Assembly: GCF_018691265.1 (NCBI RefSeq)
Contig: NW_024881313.1
Coordinates: 38,867,518-38,931,517 of the forward strand
Length of the DNA: 64,000 nucleotides
Source of the DNA: Tyto alba
Taxonomy: Eukaryota; Chordata; Aves; Strigiformes; Tytonidae
Direction of reading: 5' to 3'
Below the pieces are notes generated by a model that worked only from the letters and a program-made list of their open reading frames with translations, was not told the origin of the DNA and searched no databases. Below are positions 62,240 through 64,000 of this stretch, piece by piece (the first letter of the stretch is position 1; the number at the start of each line of letters is the position of its first letter). Position numbers and translations under genes: made by a program.

Positions 62240-62620
62240 ATGCCTGTGCATATCTGATCTGTTCACGTCTATCTGTCTGAAGTTGTGCACGTTGACATGG
62301 CAACGCTTTTCATAAATGTGGAGGTAGGGGCTCTACCTCCCTCTGTTTACTCACCAAGGTGACGAGAAGCACGGTATTGGCACACAGTGAATAAGATCAA
62401 GTAATTGAGAAGTTCCTGCCTGCCAGCAGAGCTGCTGCAACTGTCCATGCGAATGCTCTTAGCCTACGCCAACTGGGAGACATATGGGCTTAAATTTCTT
62501 CCTTTCGCTTTGACATTAGATTGAGGTCATGTATAGGGCTGGTAACGTGTCGAGCCACAGCAACTATATTGCAATTAGTCATCTGAAGATGATGCATTTT
62601 TTTATCACAAAGAAAGTTAA
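62240..62620. promoter_or_regulatory. Candidate regulatory block with RFX X-box
   Basis: Single-copy sequence between a dead CR1 and AT-rich DNA. It holds GTTGACATGGCAAC at 62291-62304, one base from the palindromic RFX X-box GTTGCCATGGCAAC, followed by a small palindrome GAGGTAGGGGCTCTACCTC. Further motifs are AAGATCAAGTAATTGAG near 62393 and GCAATTAGTC near 62570. Inference from motifs only. Confidence 0.35.
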
Positions 62621-64000
62621 ATGCTTTGATAGCTCACCTGTCTTTAACTTTAGCGCAGCTGCTGTGGTAGTAAATTCAAGATTATCCTCTGCAACACCAC
62701 GATATATCCTTCTAGATAAGTCTAACATCTTAATTTTCTTCTTCAACAGTAATCAGGCACAGATCTAAATCAGTAATACTAGATTACTCCCGAAAGTGAA
62801 AAGTATTTAAAGTAAATTTGAAATTGGTGACTGATGCTAGATTACTAGTTTCTGGAAACTGTGGTCTTCCTTCATCATCACACACCCACTGGCGAAGTGA
62901 ATTTCTACTTCCCTGAACACAGGTTAAACCTGATCCAAATTAACCAAACCAAAACACAGGTAGGTGGTTAATTATTTTCTCTTATATTTCAACTTACTGA
63001 CTCCATGATCAATGACTCCCAGTATGTCCTGTTATGGTCTAGAGCTCCATGGCCAGGCTAGCAGACTTCTCAACTATCATTCCCATTACCAGGATAAATG
63101 TTCATTGCTGTACATAATTTAGATAACCTTATTTTACATAATACCACTTTTAGTTGTGAAACAGACAGTCTGAAGCAAGCCTGCTAACAGCTGCTTTTTG
63201 AGATAAATTGTATGTGCCTGCTTGAAATTATCTTGATTTTTTTTTTTTTCCTTAGTTTATCACATTGAATTCTCAGGGTGGAATTCAGTTGCTTAAGCAT
63301 AGGTGTGTTGAGTACCATTTGAGGTGCTTTATAACATCCACCTGGCTCCAGCCTGCCTTTCTAAAGCATGTGCATACCTCAGATGACATCAAGCATCCCG
63401 AATGGCACTAAACATTTCTGCGTACACAACTATATTGAATCTTAAAGTTCCACTAACTGTAGCAGGACTCAGAAAACTAGATAGGCATTGATGTCAGTAT
63501 TGTAGAAACCCAAATGAAAATATCTGAATCTGAAGCTCAGGAACCAATTCGATTGCTTAAATATTTCCACATGAAAGACCATATATAGGATACCTTTGCA
63601 AGGCTTACAGATATGACATGGGATCTATGGGAGACCTGTACCCTTCTGGACCATCACATGGACCCCAGGGAAATCTCAAATGGCTTTAGACACCTATGTT
63701 TAGACAAACGTATCAAACTCTCAGTGAACACTATTACTGTTCAGTTTGAAAATTCACTATGTGCAGCATAGGACCAAAACCCTCCTTCTTTTCTTTGTTT
63801 AGAATTGTACCAGAAATAAGTAACCACAAAAGTGAGATTACAGAAAGGGCTATCTACGTTAGGGAAAGGAAACTTGCAGCATTGTACATGATATTAAAAG
63901 ATTCTGTTTTGAAAAAAAAAAAAAAAAAATTGCTTGGTCAGGTCAATATTTCTAAAACTCTCAGCCTCTCCATTCATCTCTTGTGGGCTCAGGTACCCAG
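62620..64000. other. Terminal stretch, little recognised
   Basis: AT-rich; T-run at 63237-63249 and A-run at 63912-63929. No exon, including no WNT3A exon 1, and no clear transposon. The frame at 62529-62768 shows no family motif. Confidence 0.5.

Larger units (their letters stand above)
35984..64000 (-). other. WNT3A: WNT3A intron 1, possibly with upstream DNA
   Basis: Everything above exon 2 is upstream on the transcribed (minus) strand. I searched for the exon 1 end, which should encode YPIWW followed by a phase-2 GT donor, and did not find it, so intron 1 probably exceeds 28 kb. A very short exon 1 could still be hidden. The stretch is AT-rich and carries CR1, MIR and MITE relics, simple repeats, a strong hairpin and an RFX-type motif. 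No WNT9A exon or other coding exon was recognised. Confidence 0.6.

Noticed and set aside
1..64000. CRISPR arrays, operons, phage or other prokaryotic defence systems
   Set aside because: The window is vertebrate intronic DNA; no spaced direct repeats, no compact gene runs, no ribosome-binding sites.

Overview
The window looks like a piece of a bird genome. Three CR1 LINE 3' ends carry the typical avian tail (a run close to ATCATAGAATGGTTTGGGTTGGAAG, read on either strand). The DNA is AT-leaning, repeat-poor and single-copy in appearance. Older amniote-wide debris is also present: MIR-like SINEs, ancient CR1 fragments and palindromic MITE-like elements. The species cannot be fixed from the sequence.

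Only one gene can be supported: WNT3A, on the minus strand, represented by two internal coding exons. Exon 3 lies at 2188-2453 (266 bp) and exon 2 at 35742-35983 (242 bp). Both have clean GT/AG junctions and compatible phases (G|CT across intron 2), and together they encode residues corresponding to about 25-193 of the vertebrate protein. Intron 2 is 33,288 bp and fully contained. 1-2187 is the start of intron 3. 35984-64000 is intron 1 and possibly upstream DNA. Exon 1 (signal peptide) was not found and is expected above 64000. The last exon, with the palmitoleoylated serine hairpin and the cysteine-rich C-terminus, is expected below position 1.

Layout: 1-2187 plain intron; 2188-2453 exon 3; 2454-7146 plain intron; 7147-7848 a 0.7-kb GGCA/GGAA microsatellite; 9793-10111 CR1; 12.4-14.2 kb simple repeats and a single-copy, CpG-containing block that looks like regulatory DNA; 15.2-19.1 kb old SINE/LINE/MITE pieces; 25.8 kb a (CCAAA)14 array; 26.9-27.6 kb a GC-rich block with a G-quadruplex motif; 29.2 kb a 138-bp foldback MITE; 30.8-31.6 kb the strongest enhancer-like block; 35.2 kb a CR1 tail; 35742-35983 exon 2 with a poly-T splice acceptor; 36-64 kb AT-rich intron with CR1, MIR and MITE copies, a perfect 21-bp hairpin at 53.9 kb and an RFX X-box at 62.3 kb.

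I see no bacterial-type system, CRISPR array, rRNA, intact tRNA or second protein-coding gene. The interesting content is regulatory and structural: candidate enhancers in the introns of a key developmental ligand, and a family of ancient palindromic elements. The enhancer calls are inference from composition and motifs and would need a cross-species alignment to confirm.
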